Positions 15,609 through 25,248 are shown, counted from the stretch's first letter. The stretch is DNA of 64,000 bases from Croceibacterium_B sp963783195 (GCA_963783195.1 CAWAMV010000004.1:1302001-1366000); one strand, 5' to 3'. The notes: generated from the letters alone by a model not told the origin. Translations and numbers: made by a program.

Positions 15609-17755
15609 GCGGCACTCCTCGTCGGTTGCGTGGGTCGGGCGAATTCGCGAACCGAAGAGCCGGGACGCGCCTCAACCTTGCCGTTTTCGACGTGAAGAAC
15701 GATGTCGGCGTAGGAGACGAGCGCCGGCCGGTGAGAAATCGCGATCCGGGTCATCTTCAGGTCAGCGATGCGGCGAGCTATGATCTCTTCGGTCTTCTCG
15801 TCGAGGTTCGCAGTCCCCTCGTCGAGAAATAGCACGTCGGGGTCACGGTGAAGCGCGCGCGCCAGGAGAATCCTCTGCCGTTGCCCGGAGGAAAGCGCTG
15901 AACCCATGTCGCTGACCAGGCTGTGATATGCCATCGGCATCTTTGCGATGTCCTGGTGAATCATCGCAAAGCGGGCCGATGCCTCGATCCGCTTCTGGTC
16001 AGGCTGCGGATGAAAGAAACAGATGTTGTCCGCAAGCGTGCCCGACAGCAGGTAATCGTCCTGCATGACGGCACCGATGCGATCCCGCCACTGTCCGATG
16101 CTGCCTGGACCGAGCGGCAGCCCATCGATCTCGATGGAGCCCGTTGTTGGGGTGAGAAATCCGAGGAGGAGCCGCATGAGCGTCGTCTTGCCGGCACCCG
16201 AGGGGCCTACGATGGCGACCATCTTTCCGGCGGGGATCTCGAAGCTGACACGATCGAGCACGGCGCCATCGGACGGGTCGTAGGCGAAGGTCAGCAAATC
16301 GACCCGAACCGACGGCGGTCGGCCGAGCGGTCCTGTCCGGCCCGAGGACGTCACAAGCTCCCTTTTCTCAGTCACGATGTCCGACAATCGTTCCAGATGG
16401 AGGCTCAGGAGGCGCCACTTCTGGAACTGACGCACGAGCGATGTCGCGCTGGAGGTGAAACTGCTGCGATAGGACAGGAAGGCGAGCAGCAGGCCGATGG
16501 TCAGCTTGTCGTCCACGACAGCCAGGGCTCCGAAATAGACCGTCAACAGGAACGAAGCGGCAAAAATGGCGTCCTCGGCAAAGCTCAGCTTCAGGCTGAT
16601 CATACCCGAGCGATAGCTTGCGGAAATCACGTCGGCGTAGCGGTTGCGCCAGCCACTCTCGCGCAGGGTTTCATGGCCATGCAGCTTGATGGCGCGCATC
16701 GCCCGCAGGGACTCCATGAGATAGGATTCCTGCCGCGCGCGAGCGACGATCTCTTCCTCGGTCCGTGCGCGGGTGGCGGGGTACATCAGTTGCGACAGCA
16801 GGAGGTAAGCCACGGTGCAGACGAACACGATCGCCGTTAGCGGCGCGCTGATCATCAGCATCACCAGCAGGGTGGCAACCAAGAGCGTCGAGTCGATCGC
16901 GGAGTCCACGATACCGCGCGTAAGCAATGACTGGATCGGCTCGGTCGAACCGATCCTGGAAAGAATGTCTCCCAGGTGTCGGCGTTCAAAATATCCGATC
17001 GGCAATCGCAGCAGGTGCCGCACAACATTGCCCGAAAGCTGAAACGAAAGTGATTCGCCCAGGCACAGCGTTACCCAGCTGCGCAGACCGCGGCAGACGG
17101 CCTGCAGCAGGTAGACCAGCCCGAAACCGACTAGCAGCAGGGTGAGAAAGCTCGCCTGGCCCTGGTTAATGCCGTCGTCGATCACCAGCTGGATGAAAAA
17201 GGGAACGACCAGGGAGGTCACCTGGACGATGAGCGAGAGGACCAGCACCTGCGTAAAGGCGCTCCGGAAATTGGTCAGTCGGCTCCAGAGATCGGACAGC
17301 TTCGTGCGGACCTGCGTCTTGATCGGACGGAACTCGGCCGTGGGTGTAAGTTCGAGCGCTACGCCCGTGAAGTGCCGTCCGAGCTTGGCCAGGCTCAGCT
17401 TCCGCCGTCCCTCGGCGGGGTCGAGGATCCAGGCGAAGTCCTTTTCCACCCGCTCGAGAACCAGGAAGTGATTGAGATCCCAATGCAGAATGGCAGGCAC
17501 CTGCAGTTTGTCCAACTCCTCAACGTCAAGTCGCACCGGCCGGGCTGAAAGATCGAGGTCCGAGGCGACCGAGATGATCTGCCGCAGCGTCATTCCCTTG
17601 ATCGAAGTTGGGAACCGCTGTCGCATGCTTATCAGATCGCACTGGTGGCCGTAGTGACGAGCGACCATCGTCAGGGACGCAAGGCCGCATTCCGCTGCTT
17701 CGGTCTGCAAGACAGGACGGATGCCCTGCGTCCAGGGCCAGGTCATCCGGCTCAT
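15605..17755 (-). CDS. C39-peptidase ABC transporter (microcin-type exporter)
   Basis: A 716-residue bifunctional exporter. Residues 1-130 form a C39 peptidase with all catalytic groups: Cys23 (QTEAAECGLASLT), His96 (WDLNHFLVLE) and Asp112 (ILDPAEG). Six membrane segments follow to about residue 430. The ATPase domain has Walker A GPSGAGKTT, signature LSSGQRQRILLARAL (with the preceding residues) and Walker B VLFLDEGTANLD. Proteins of this plan cut double-glycine leaders and pump the core across the inner membrane, as CvaB does for microcin V. The gene overlaps hlyD upstream and the oxygenase downstream by 4 bases each. The precursor at 13602 is the obvious cargo. Confidence 0.93.
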   Translation of the reverse strand: MSRMTWPWTQGIRPVLQTEAAECGLASLTMVARHYGHQCDLISMRQRFPTSIKGMTLRQIISVASDLDLSARPVRLDVEELDKLQVPAILHWDLNHFLVLERVEKDFAWILDPAEGRRKLSLAKLGRHFTGVALELTPTAEFRPIKTQVRTKLSDLWSRLTNFRSAFTQVLVLSLIVQVTSLVVPFFIQLVIDDGINQGQASFLTLLLVGFGLVYLLQAVCRGLRSWVTLCLGESLSFQLSGNVVRHLLRLPIGYFERRHLGDILSRIGSTEPIQSLLTRGIVDSAIDSTLLVATLLVMLMISAPLTAIVFVCTVAYLLLSQLMYPATRARTEEEIVARARQESYLMESLRAMRAIKLHGHETLRESGWRNRYADVISASYRSGMISLKLSFAEDAIFAASFLLTVYFGALAVVDDKLTIGLLLAFLSYRSSFTSSATSLVRQFQKWRLLSLHLERLSDIVTEKRELVTSSGRTGPLGRPPSVRVDLLTFAYDPSDGAVLDRVSFEIPAGKMVAIVGPSGAGKTTLMRLLLGFLTPTTGSIEIDGLPLGPGSIGQWRDRIGAVMQDDYLLSGTLADNICFFHPQPDQKRIEASARFAMIHQDIAKMPMAYHSLVSDMGSALSSGQRQRILLARALHRDPDVLFLDEGTANLDEKTEEIIARRIADLKMTRIAISHRPALVSYADIVLHVENGKVEARPGSSVREFARPTQPTRSAA

Positions 17756-18984
17756 TGGCCCAAAGCCTGCATTACGGGCCCGAAGAGGACTTGCCAGAGA
17801 CTGCGGCTCTCCAGTTCGAGCTTGGCATTGAGGGTCATCCCTGGACGCAACGAATCAAGGGCGACCGTGGCACGGGGGGAGACCTTCTCGATCTGCGCGC
17901 GAAGTCGAAAGACAGGCTCCGTGACGTTGAGCCCGGGATCGAGATTCCCCGGTTCGGTGGGCACGCGCGCAACTTCGGTGACGACGCCCGATCCCGTTCC
18001 GTATTTCTCGTAAGGGAAGGCATCGAACTGAATTCTCACCTTTTGTCCGACGCGCGCCCGGCCCACTGCCCGGGTGGGCGCGTAGAGCCAGATTTCCAGC
18101 TTGCTGTTCTCGGGTATGACCGAAACTACGGAACGCTCGGGGTTGGCGCGTTGCCCCACTTCGACGCTGATGTCCCCGATCGTGCCCGACATGGGTGCCG
18201 TGAGCACGAGCCGGTTGTCTCTCGCCAGCTGCGCTTGCTGCTCGGCCAGTTGTGCACGCTGGGCCTGTAGACGGGACTGTGCGACCTGCGCTTCAAGGAG
18301 TCTCCGGTTGCGTTCTGCCTGGTTCGCTCCCAGCGCACTTTGCTGCGCGGCTATTTGCTCCCCCAGGGCCTCGAACTCCGCCCGCCGGGCAAGCAGGGCG
18401 GATCGGCTGTCCTCGACTTGTCGCTCCGTACCCGCCCCCTGCTGGGCGAGTCGTTGTGCGCGCCGCAAGGCGGCTTCGGCCAAACCGATCTGGTCTCCGG
18501 CGATTGCGCGCTGGCGCTTCAGCGAGGCAAGCGAGGCGGCGTAGCCTTCGCCCTGCCGTTCGATAGCCGTGAGTTCAGAGCTTGATTGCTCCGTCGAGAG
18601 CGATATCTGTCGCGCCAGCTCTCCATCCTGTGCCGCCAGCTGATTGAGTTGGGGAGCGAGCCCCCATTGGCCTTGGGCAACGGCGAGTGTGACCAACGGC
18701 TGGCCGGCCGAGACTTTGTCTCCCTGCTGGACTTGAATTTCAGCAACTTCCGCTGCGCTGCGAGGATAGACCCGCGTCACGCCTGCATCGTATGCGACAA
18801 TGCCGCGCACGTCGGTCGTCATCGTGTAACTGCCGAAAATCAGCAGGAGCACGAGCGCTGCCGCGACCGCGAGAACCATCCGTGTGTAGAGACGAGCAGA
18901 CGGGGGCACTGCCGCGATGACAGTTCCCGTAAGCCGATCTCGGCTGGCCTCGATCACCTCGTTGCGGAAAAGGGCCTCCGCCAT
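17752..18984 (-). CDS. HlyD family periplasmic adaptor of the exporter
   Basis: A 410-residue membrane fusion protein. A single membrane segment (LVLAVAAALVLLLIFGSY) follows a short cytoplasmic N-terminus. VQQGDKVSAGQPLVTLA is the first lipoyl half, then a long coiled coil rich in Gln/Ala/Arg (residues about 120-250), then VLTAPMSGTIGDISVEVGQ, the second lipoyl half, and a beta-barrel part. It joins the ABC exporter to the outer-membrane factor, like CvaA. The ATG at 18984 is chosen since AAGGAG lies just upstream; an earlier in-frame codon at 19101 would add 39 poor residues. It is the first gene of the hlyD-ABC-oxygenase operon and divergent from nodT. Confidence 0.9.
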   Translation of the reverse strand: MAEALFRNEVIEASRDRLTGTVIAAVPPSARLYTRMVLAVAAALVLLLIFGSYTMTTDVRGIVAYDAGVTRVYPRSAAEVAEIQVQQGDKVSAGQPLVTLAVAQGQWGLAPQLNQLAAQDGELARQISLSTEQSSSELTAIERQGEGYAASLASLKRQRAIAGDQIGLAEAALRRAQRLAQQGAGTERQVEDSRSALLARRAEFEALGEQIAAQQSALGANQAERNRRLLEAQVAQSRLQAQRAQLAEQQAQLARDNRLVLTAPMSGTIGDISVEVGQRANPERSVVSVIPENSKLEIWLYAPTRAVGRARVGQKVRIQFDAFPYEKYGTGSGVVTEVARVPTEPGNLDPGLNVTEPVFRLRAQIEKVSPRATVALDSLRPGMTLNAKLELESRSLWQVLFGPVMQALGQ

Positions 18985-19135
18985 CGCTCCTTCGCTTCGT
19001 TGCGACTTGAGAAGCGGCCCTAGCGGGGAAGCCTGAAAACAACGTAAATCTCCCGTGAACCAAACTTCGTCCCGCTGGCTGTCGGCGACACCGCCCCTCA
19101 AGTTATATTAACCACTTTCGCCTAGTCCGCAGGCC
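18985..19135. promoter_or_regulatory. Divergent promoter region between hlyD and nodT genes
   Basis: A 151-bp region between two divergent starts that must hold promoters for the exporter operon and for the outer-membrane factor. An AT-rich patch (AAGTTATATTAACC at about 19100-19113) stands out in GC-rich surroundings. No convincing long palindrome was found. Confidence 0.45.
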
Positions 19136-20542
19136 ATGAAAGGCCCCCGTCACGCCCTCTTGCTGACGACGTCCGTGGCCCTCGCGGGATGCGTCCCTGC
19201 TTCTCCTGTGGCAACGCCTGCGCCGATCGTATCGGCCGACTGGAGCCGCGATTTCGGCAAGATCGGCGACAGCGACGTGGCTTCCACCTCGCAAGCGGGT
19301 CTCGCGTTCCTGCTGGGCTCACCGGAACTTGGAGCGTTGAGCAAGCGAGCTTTCGCGCAGAATGCAGACCTTGCGATCGCGCAGTCACGCATAGCCCAGT
19401 CGCAGGCATTGTTGCGGAGCGCCCGCGCCTCGACATTGCCGGAGGTCACGCTCGGCGGGGACGTGCGCGGGGACCGACGGGTCGGTGGCACGTTGCCGGA
19501 TTTCCGCGACGCCTCTGCCGAATTGAACGTCGCTCTCGACCTCGACGTCTTCGGCAAGGCGAAGGCCCAGAAGCTGGCTGCGAGCGAACGGGCAAGGGCG
19601 GCTCGGTTCTCGGAGAAAGCTGTGGCCCTGGCGGTTGAAGCAGAGTTGGCTTCGGCTTTCATCCAGCGGGCGGCCCTTCAGCGACGGATCGAGATAATCG
19701 ACCAGAACATCGACCGGGCAATCGAGCTCGAGCGCGTCATCAAGGTACGTCTCGCCGAAGGTGCAGCGACACGGGTGGAACTAGGACTGCAGACGATCCA
19801 CATCCTGAACCTGCGCAACGAGCAGTCCCGACTCGTCGAAGCACTCGACCAGACGCGGACAGCACTTGCGCTGCTGGCTGGCGAAGAAGCTCCGATTTTC
19901 CAGTTCGCTCCAGGCAGGATCGACGATCTGACGCTGCCGGCGCTGGTGCCGCCGGCGCCCGCGGCTCTGCTGGCTGAGCGCCCTGACATTCGCGCGGCGG
20001 AAGCGCTGATTGCCGCGGCCAATGGCGATGTTTCACAAGCTCGGGCGAATTTCTTTCCGCAGGTCAGTCTCAGCCTGTCCGGCCTCATCGGCGATTCGAG
20101 TACGGGCCCGCTGGGCAAGGTCATCAGCGCCGGATCCTCAATCCTCGCACCCATCTTCGCTCGCGGCCGGCTTCGAGGCGATCTCGAGTATGCCTCGGCT
20201 TACCAAGTGGAAACCGTCGAAACATATCGCCGCACCGTCCTGCAGGCGCTCAGCGACGTGGAGGATGCACAAAGCGCGGTCCTGCATTCACGAGAACGGG
20301 CGGACCTGCTCGAGCAAATAGTGGATGAGGCGCGCAACACCGCGCGGCTGGCCAACCTCCAGTACCTCGAAGGTGAGGCGGATCTGCAAAATCTGCTCGA
20401 TGCGCAACAATTCTTGTCCGACGCCGAGGAGGCGCAGGTCCTGGCCAGCCAGGACCGGTTCGACGCGCTCATCGCGTTGTACAGGGCAATGGGTGGCCAT
20501 GATGCCACCGTCGCCAGCGACGCTCCCCGCCTCGCCTACTGA
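19136..20542 (+). CDS. NodT/TolC-type outer-membrane efflux lipoprotein
   Basis: A 468-residue outer-membrane factor. The signal peptide ends in a perfect lipobox (ALAGC), so the protein is a lipoprotein as in the NodT family. Two repeats of the TolC fold are visible, with LSKRAFAQNADLAIAQSRIAQ near residue 75 (split across helices) and DAQQFLSDAEEAQVLASQ near the end; LLAERPDIRAAEALIAAANGDVSQARA is the typical loop between repeats. It should form the channel for the HlyD/ABC exporter, giving a full type I route from cytoplasm to outside. It is divergent from hlyD and separated from the next cluster by 96 bases before the first palindrome. Confidence 0.9.
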   Translation: MKGPRHALLLTTSVALAGCVPASPVATPAPIVSADWSRDFGKIGDSDVASTSQAGLAFLLGSPELGALSKRAFAQNADLAIAQSRIAQSQALLRSARASTLPEVTLGGDVRGDRRVGGTLPDFRDASAELNVALDLDVFGKAKAQKLAASERARAARFSEKAVALAVEAELASAFIQRAALQRRIEIIDQNIDRAIELERVIKVRLAEGAATRVELGLQTIHILNLRNEQSRLVEALDQTRTALALLAGEEAPIFQFAPGRIDDLTLPALVPPAPAALLAERPDIRAAEALIAAANGDVSQARANFFPQVSLSLSGLIGDSSTGPLGKVISAGSSILAPIFARGRLRGDLEYASAYQVETVETYRRTVLQALSDVEDAQSAVLHSRERADLLEQIVDEARNTARLANLQYLEGEADLQNLLDAQQFLSDAEEAQVLASQDRFDALIALYRAMGGHDATVASDAPRLAY

Positions 20543-20638
20543 TCCATCTCGGAAGCTTGCCGAGCGGACGCGCGGTTTCGGCCGCAATCCCATGAGATAC
20601 GCGCATCCCGCGGCCGGATGTGACGCTCTCGCGCGAAA

Positions 20639-20656
20639 ATTCTTGTTCCGAGGAAT
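20639..20656. promoter_or_regulatory. 18-bp palindromic operator, copy 1
   Basis: ATTCTTGTTCCGAGGAAT fits ATTCYT-N6-ARGAAT. It lies 60 bases before the ATG of the TonB receptor at 20699. A second copy begins 22 bases on, which puts both on the same face of the helix. The same motif occurs at 26935 and 34711. Probable site for the TetR regulator encoded at 26217-26879. Confidence 0.75.
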
Positions 20657-20660
20657 AAAA

Positions 20661-20678
20661 ATTCCTACGCTTAGGAAT
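20661..20678. promoter_or_regulatory. 18-bp palindromic operator, copy 2
   Basis: ATTCCTACGCTTAGGAAT has seven paired bases on each side (ATTCCTA with TAGGAAT). It ends 20 bases before the receptor ATG, so it probably overlaps the promoter or transcript start. It has the best symmetry of the four copies. Confidence 0.78.
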
Positions 20679-20698
20679 ATAAGCATGGGAGAGAGATC

Positions 20699-23167
20699 AT
20701 GGCAGTGAAATTTCTCGTCGGCGCGTCGATGGGCGCGCTGTGTCTGTTCGGGCTGGCAACGCCCGCGCTGGCGCAGGACACGCAACCGACGGCGAACGAT
20801 CCGATCGAGGATACCGGACCGGGAGGTATCAACGACATCGTCGTCACCGCACAGCGTGTCGAAGAAAGCAGCCAGCGTGTTCCGATCGCGATCGACGTAA
20901 TCGAGCCGGCCGAATTGGTGCAGCAGAACGTCATCCGAGCGGAGGATCTTTCACGCATTTCCCCATCGCTATCCGCCGCGAGCGGCGGTGGTCCAACGAC
21001 CGTGTTCTTCGTGCGCGGCGTGGGCAATGCGACCGTCAACGGCTATTCCGACCCAGCCATTTCCTTCAACTACGACGGCGTCTACATCGGCCGTCCCACC
21101 TCGACGTCGGGCGTGTTCTACGACCTGAAACGGGTTGAGGTTCTGAAGGGGCCGCAGGGCACGCTCTACGGGCGAAATGCAACCGCGGGTGCGATCAACG
21201 TCATCCCCAATCGGCCCGAGCTCGGCGAGACATCGGGCAACTTCATGCTTGGCTATGGCAATTACGATTGGCTGACCGGACAGGCAGCTGTCAACGTGCC
21301 TGTCGGGCAGGACGTGGCGATCAGGGCCGCAGGGTCGATCTCCCGCCATGACGCGTTTATGTCCGATGGCACCGGAAATCAGCGCGAGCACGCCGGCCGG
21401 CTGCAGATCTACGGCGAACCCACGGCCCAGCTCGACCTGCGCCTGGCGTTCGACTTCTCTCACCAGGGCGGTGCAGGGAGCAGCGGCTTTTACCTCGGCG
21501 CAGTCAATCCGACCTTCGGACCGACGGGATTTACCGGCTACCAATTCGTTCCGACCGGTTTTTCCGACCGGCAAGGGCTGCTCGATCCGGCGTCCAACGC
21601 ATTGCTGGCCACGCGCTTCGTTGCGCAAGTCGGGCACGCCGGTGCGGTGGTCGACGGACAGCCTTACAACGACAATAACTATTGGGGCGTCACCGCGGAG
21701 CTCAATTACGAGACCGATGCGGGAACCTTGACGGTCCAGCCGGCCTATCGCGAGTCCGATATCGAATATGCCTTCAATGGCGTATTCCGGCAGGGCTTCA
21801 CCAAGGAGAAGGACAAGCAGACGAGCCTGGAGGCGCGCTGGGCAGGCGATATCGGCACCTCGATCGATTATCTGGTCGGTGCGATGTATTTCGACGAGAG
21901 CATTGCAGCGACTGCGCGCTACAATCAGCAGACCCTTTCGCCTTACCAGAATTTCAAGACAGGGACCGAGAGCTGGGCCGGGTTCGGCAAAGTGACCTGG
22001 CGGCCGATCGAGCCGCTCAGCCTGACCGCTGCCGGTCGCTATACCTCGGACAAGAAGACGTTCGACGGTGTGTCCGATGTGTACATCCTGTTCTGTGGCA
22101 ATCCCGCACCGCCACAGGACATCTGTCCTACGCTGCCCTTCATTCCCCTGGTTTCGACCGAGACGGCGCTACGGGATTTCTACACGTCGCGCGGGTTTCC
22201 GATTACGCCGGTCCCGCTGTTTGTGCTGCCTCCACAGGCGGGCGGATCGCAAACGGCGCCGTTCGTGCTATTCTCGCCCATTGGGATCAACGACGGGCTC
22301 AAGAACGACAAGTTCACCTACCGGCTGGCTGCGCAGTACGATTTGTCGCCGCGGAACATGATCTACGCCAGCTTTGAGACCGGGTACCACGCGGGAGGAT
22401 TCTCGTTCGCTCGCGGCGTCTCCACTTACGAGCCGGAGACGATCAAGGCGTACACGCTCGGCACAAAAAACCGCTTCTTTAACAACCGTGTGCAGCTCAA
22501 TCTCGAGGCCTTCCTCTGGAAGTACAAGAACCAGCAATACAGCCAGTTCGGCTATGACCTCGGCAACCCGCCGTCGACGGTGTTCCTGACGCGCAATATC
22601 GGCGACAGCACGATCAAGGGCGCGGATCTCGATCTCGAGTTCCTGGCGACCGAGAACACGCTTCTGTCTGCCAACGTGCAGTATCTCGACACGAACTACG
22701 ACAGCTTCACCTACTTCGCGCCCAACCAGGGTCTGCCGCCAAACACCACCTGTCCGTTCACGCCCACCATGCAGGCGACACCCGGGGGTTCGATCAGCGT
22801 GTTCGCAATCGATTGCTCCGGAAAGACTGCGTTCAATTCACCCAAGTGGTCGTTCAACCTCAACGGCCAACAGACCATCCCGTTCGGCAACGATTACAAG
22901 GCGGTGCTGGTCGCCGGCACGCGCTATCGCTCTTCGAGCTATTCGTCCGCAGATTACCTGCCTTACCTGAAGGCGAAGTCGACGTATGTCAGCTATGCTT
23001 CGCTGACACTCGGGCGCGAGGATGACAGCTTGTACGTCAGCTTCTACGTCAACAACATCGAGGACAACCGCCGCCTCGTCACCGGGACCACCAATTCCGC
23101 GGGCCTGATATCGGCCTCGGCCGAACAGCCGCGGACCTACGGTGTCAGGATCGGCGGAAAGTTCTGA
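20699..23167 (+). CDS. TonB-dependent receptor of the catabolic island
   Basis: An 822-residue outer-membrane receptor. It has a signal peptide ending TPALAQ, a TonB-box-like segment NDIVVTAQRVEE, a plug with VEVLKGPQGTLYGRNATAGAIN and a barrel ending RTYGVRIGGKF. The NATAGAIN and VTAQRV versions are typical of the large sphingomonad receptor group often linked to aromatic or plant-derived substrates. GGGAGAGAG precedes the ATG. It heads an operon with an extradiol dioxygenase (29-bp gap), a flavin monooxygenase and an FAH-type hydrolase, and stands directly behind two palindromes, so uptake is probably induced together with breakdown. The ligand is unknown. Confidence 0.92.
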   Translation: MAVKFLVGASMGALCLFGLATPALAQDTQPTANDPIEDTGPGGINDIVVTAQRVEESSQRVPIAIDVIEPAELVQQNVIRAEDLSRISPSLSAASGGGPTTVFFVRGVGNATVNGYSDPAISFNYDGVYIGRPTSTSGVFYDLKRVEVLKGPQGTLYGRNATAGAINVIPNRPELGETSGNFMLGYGNYDWLTGQAAVNVPVGQDVAIRAAGSISRHDAFMSDGTGNQREHAGRLQIYGEPTAQLDLRLAFDFSHQGGAGSSGFYLGAVNPTFGPTGFTGYQFVPTGFSDRQGLLDPASNALLATRFVAQVGHAGAVVDGQPYNDNNYWGVTAELNYETDAGTLTVQPAYRESDIEYAFNGVFRQGFTKEKDKQTSLEARWAGDIGTSIDYLVGAMYFDESIAATARYNQQTLSPYQNFKTGTESWAGFGKVTWRPIEPLSLTAAGRYTSDKKTFDGVSDVYILFCGNPAPPQDICPTLPFIPLVSTETALRDFYTSRGFPITPVPLFVLPPQAGGSQTAPFVLFSPIGINDGLKNDKFTYRLAAQYDLSPRNMIYASFETGYHAGGFSFARGVSTYEPETIKAYTLGTKNRFFNNRVQLNLEAFLWKYKNQQYSQFGYDLGNPPSTVFLTRNIGDSTIKGADLDLEFLATENTLLSANVQYLDTNYDSFTYFAPNQGLPPNTTCPFTPTMQATPGGSISVFAIDCSGKTAFNSPKWSFNLNGQQTIPFGNDYKAVLVAGTRYRSSSYSSADYLPYLKAKSTYVSYASLTLGREDDSLYVSFYVNNIEDNRRLVTGTTNSAGLISASAEQPRTYGVRIGGKF

Positions 23168-23195
23168 TGGGGGAAATCGCAGCGGAGAGTAGCAA

Positions 23196-24104
23196 ATGAC
23201 CGTAAGCGTGACTGATCTGCACTACGTCGCCCTGGCTGTTCCCGACCTTGCCGCGGAGCGTGAGTTCTTCGGCGAGAAATGGGGCCTGATCGAGGTCGCC
23301 GAAGAGGGCGGCCGGGTCTATTTCGCGGCCGAAGGAATGCCGCACCCTTACGTGATAGTGCTGCGAGAGGATGCGGAGCGGAAGACCGACCTCGTCGGTT
23401 TTTCTGCAGAGTCCCGCGAGGATGTCCTGGCGATCTTCGAGCAGGTGAAGGCCGCCGGCGCGAAGATCATTTCCGAGCCGGGCCCCGCCGACGGCCCGGC
23501 AGGCGGCTTCGCCTTCCGGTTCTTCGACCCAGACGGCCGGGCGATGGAAGTCATCTGCGACACGACCCCGCGAGCGTTCCGCAAGCTGGACAAGGGAGAG
23601 GCTATCCCAGTTGGTATCAGCCACGTCGTTTTCCATTCGCCCGATCACAAGGGCCTGGCGGAGTTCTTCGAGAATGCGCTTGGTTTCCGGCTGTCCGATT
23701 GGATCGGCAACTTCATGGTGTTCCTGCGCTGCAACTCGGCGCATCACAGGGTCGCAATCCTCCCCGGCCCGCCTGCGCTTAACCACATCGCCTTCGATGT
23801 CAGTTCGGTGGATGAACTTATGCGCGGGCTCGCGCGGATGCACGAGAACGGCATCAAGCTGAGCTGGGGGCCGGGGCGCCATACGGCGGGCAACAATACC
23901 TTCAGCTACTTCATCACGCCCAACGGTAACGCGGTTGAGTACACCTCCGACCTGGAGGAGGTGGACGAGGAAACCTGGGAGCCGCAGACCTACGAACCCG
24001 GACCGACAACCATCGACCAGTGGGGCACTGGGCGGATCATCACTGGCAACGTGCCGCACGCTGAAATGCAGCCCGACAAGGGGCTGTGGCAGGTTCCGGC
24101 CTGA
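23196..24104 (+). CDS. VOC-family extradiol ring-cleavage dioxygenase
   Basis: A 302-residue two-domain vicinal-oxygen-chelate protein. The metal triad of type I extradiol dioxygenases is intact: His143 (GISHVVFHS), His197 (LNHIAFDV) and Glu248 (GNAVEYTSD). The N-terminal domain starts LHYVALAVPDLAAEREFF. Enzymes of this plan open catechol-type rings next to the hydroxyl pair using Fe(II) or Mn(II) and oxygen. It follows the receptor and precedes a flavin monooxygenase, which could make the catechol. The substrate is not known. Start is the ATG at 23196, with GGAGAG eight bases upstream. Confidence 0.88.
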   Translation: MTVSVTDLHYVALAVPDLAAEREFFGEKWGLIEVAEEGGRVYFAAEGMPHPYVIVLREDAERKTDLVGFSAESREDVLAIFEQVKAAGAKIISEPGPADGPAGGFAFRFFDPDGRAMEVICDTTPRAFRKLDKGEAIPVGISHVVFHSPDHKGLAEFFENALGFRLSDWIGNFMVFLRCNSAHHRVAILPGPPALNHIAFDVSSVDELMRGLARMHENGIKLSWGPGRHTAGNNTFSYFITPNGNAVEYTSDLEEVDEETWEPQTYEPGPTTIDQWGTGRIITGNVPHAEMQPDKGLWQVPA

Positions 24105-24129
24105 CCTCGATGACTGGAGGGGCATCAGA

Positions 24130-25248
24130 ATGATCGATCGCGCACTGGTAGTCGGCGGCGGCGTCGGCGGCATGAGCGCGGCGCTGGCGCTGGCGCATCG
24201 GGGTGTATCCGTGGAACTCGTCGACGCGGATCCGCAATGGCGCGCATACGGCGCGGGCATCAGCGTGACCGGTCTGTCGTTACGGGCGTTCGACCATCTG
24301 GGGATTCTCGAAGAGGTGCGGGAAAGGGGGTTCGTCGGCGGCGGGATCCGGCTGCGCTCGGTCGACGGCAGCGTCGTCATGGAAACGCGCCCCATTCCCA
24401 GCGACGCGCCCCCGGTCGCCCGCAGTGGCGGGATCATGCGGCCGGACCTTCACGAGATCATGTCGCGCAAGGTTCGCGACAGCGGAGTTCGCGTTACCCT
24501 GGGAGCCGAGATCGAGCATTTCGAGCAGGACGACGAGGGCGTTTCGGTCACTTTCCCCGACGGTCGGCAGGAACGATACGATCTCCTCGTTGCAGCCGAC
24601 GGCATCTTCTCGAAGATGCGCCAGATCATGTTCCCCCAGGCTCCGCAGCCGCAGTTCACCGGTCAGGGCTGCTGGCGGATAGTCGCCGACCGTCCGCCCG
24701 AGGTCGACCGCGCCGAGATGTTCCTCGGCGGTCCGGTGAAGCTCGGCTTCAACCCGATCTCGCCGCAAAAGATGTATGCCTTCATTCTCGAGCACGTGCC
24801 GGACAACCCCTGGTTCGCGCCCGAGGAGCAACTCGATCACGTAGCTGAGCTCCTCAAGCCTTTCGGGGGATACGTTCAGCAGGTTCGCGCCGGATTGGGC
24901 GAGGGGTCGCTGGTCAATTACCGCCCGCTGGAATGGCTCCTTCTGCCGGCGCCATGGCACCACGGACGAGCGGTGCTGATCGGCGATGCGGTACACGCGA
25001 CGACTCCGCACATGGCGTCCGGCGCGGGTATGGCGGTGGAGGACGGACTGGCGCTTGCGGAGGAACTCGCGCGTCATGACCATGTCAATGAAGCGCTTGA
25101 TTCCTTCACCGAACGGCGGTTCGAACGGGCAAGAATGGTCGTCGAAAACTCTGTCCGCATCGGCGAGATTGAAATGTCGGGCGGCGACCAGATGGACGCC
25201 AACAAGATGCTCGGCAGCACCATGCAGAAACTTCACGAACCCTACTGA
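24130..25248 (+). CDS. FAD-dependent aromatic monooxygenase
   Basis: A 372-residue flavin hydroxylase of the PHBH/salicylate hydroxylase type. The FAD fold begins at residue 6 (LVVGGGVGGMSAALAL), with LVAADGIFSKMR in the middle and the second FAD motif HGRAVLIGDAVHATTPHMASG near residue 285. Such enzymes use NAD(P)H and oxygen to hydroxylate an activated ring, sometimes with loss of a carboxylate. The ATG at 24130 follows a GAGGGG site. It lies between the dioxygenase and an FAH-type hydrolase; a second, similar 372-residue monooxygenase ends the other operon at 32879. The substrate is unknown. Confidence 0.88.
   Translation: MIDRALVVGGGVGGMSAALALAHRGVSVELVDADPQWRAYGAGISVTGLSLRAFDHLGILEEVRERGFVGGGIRLRSVDGSVVMETRPIPSDAPPVARSGGIMRPDLHEIMSRKVRDSGVRVTLGAEIEHFEQDDEGVSVTFPDGRQERYDLLVAADGIFSKMRQIMFPQAPQPQFTGQGCWRIVADRPPEVDRAEMFLGGPVKLGFNPISPQKMYAFILEHVPDNPWFAPEEQLDHVAELLKPFGGYVQQVRAGLGEGSLVNYRPLEWLLLPAPWHHGRAVLIGDAVHATTPHMASGAGMAVEDGLALAEELARHDHVNEALDSFTERRFERARMVVENSVRIGEIEMSGGDQMDANKMLGSTMQKLHEPY

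Noticed and set aside
20579..20616. CGGCCGC/GCGGCCG inverted repeat as a terminator after the NodT gene
   Set aside because: The loop is 24 bases and no T-run follows.
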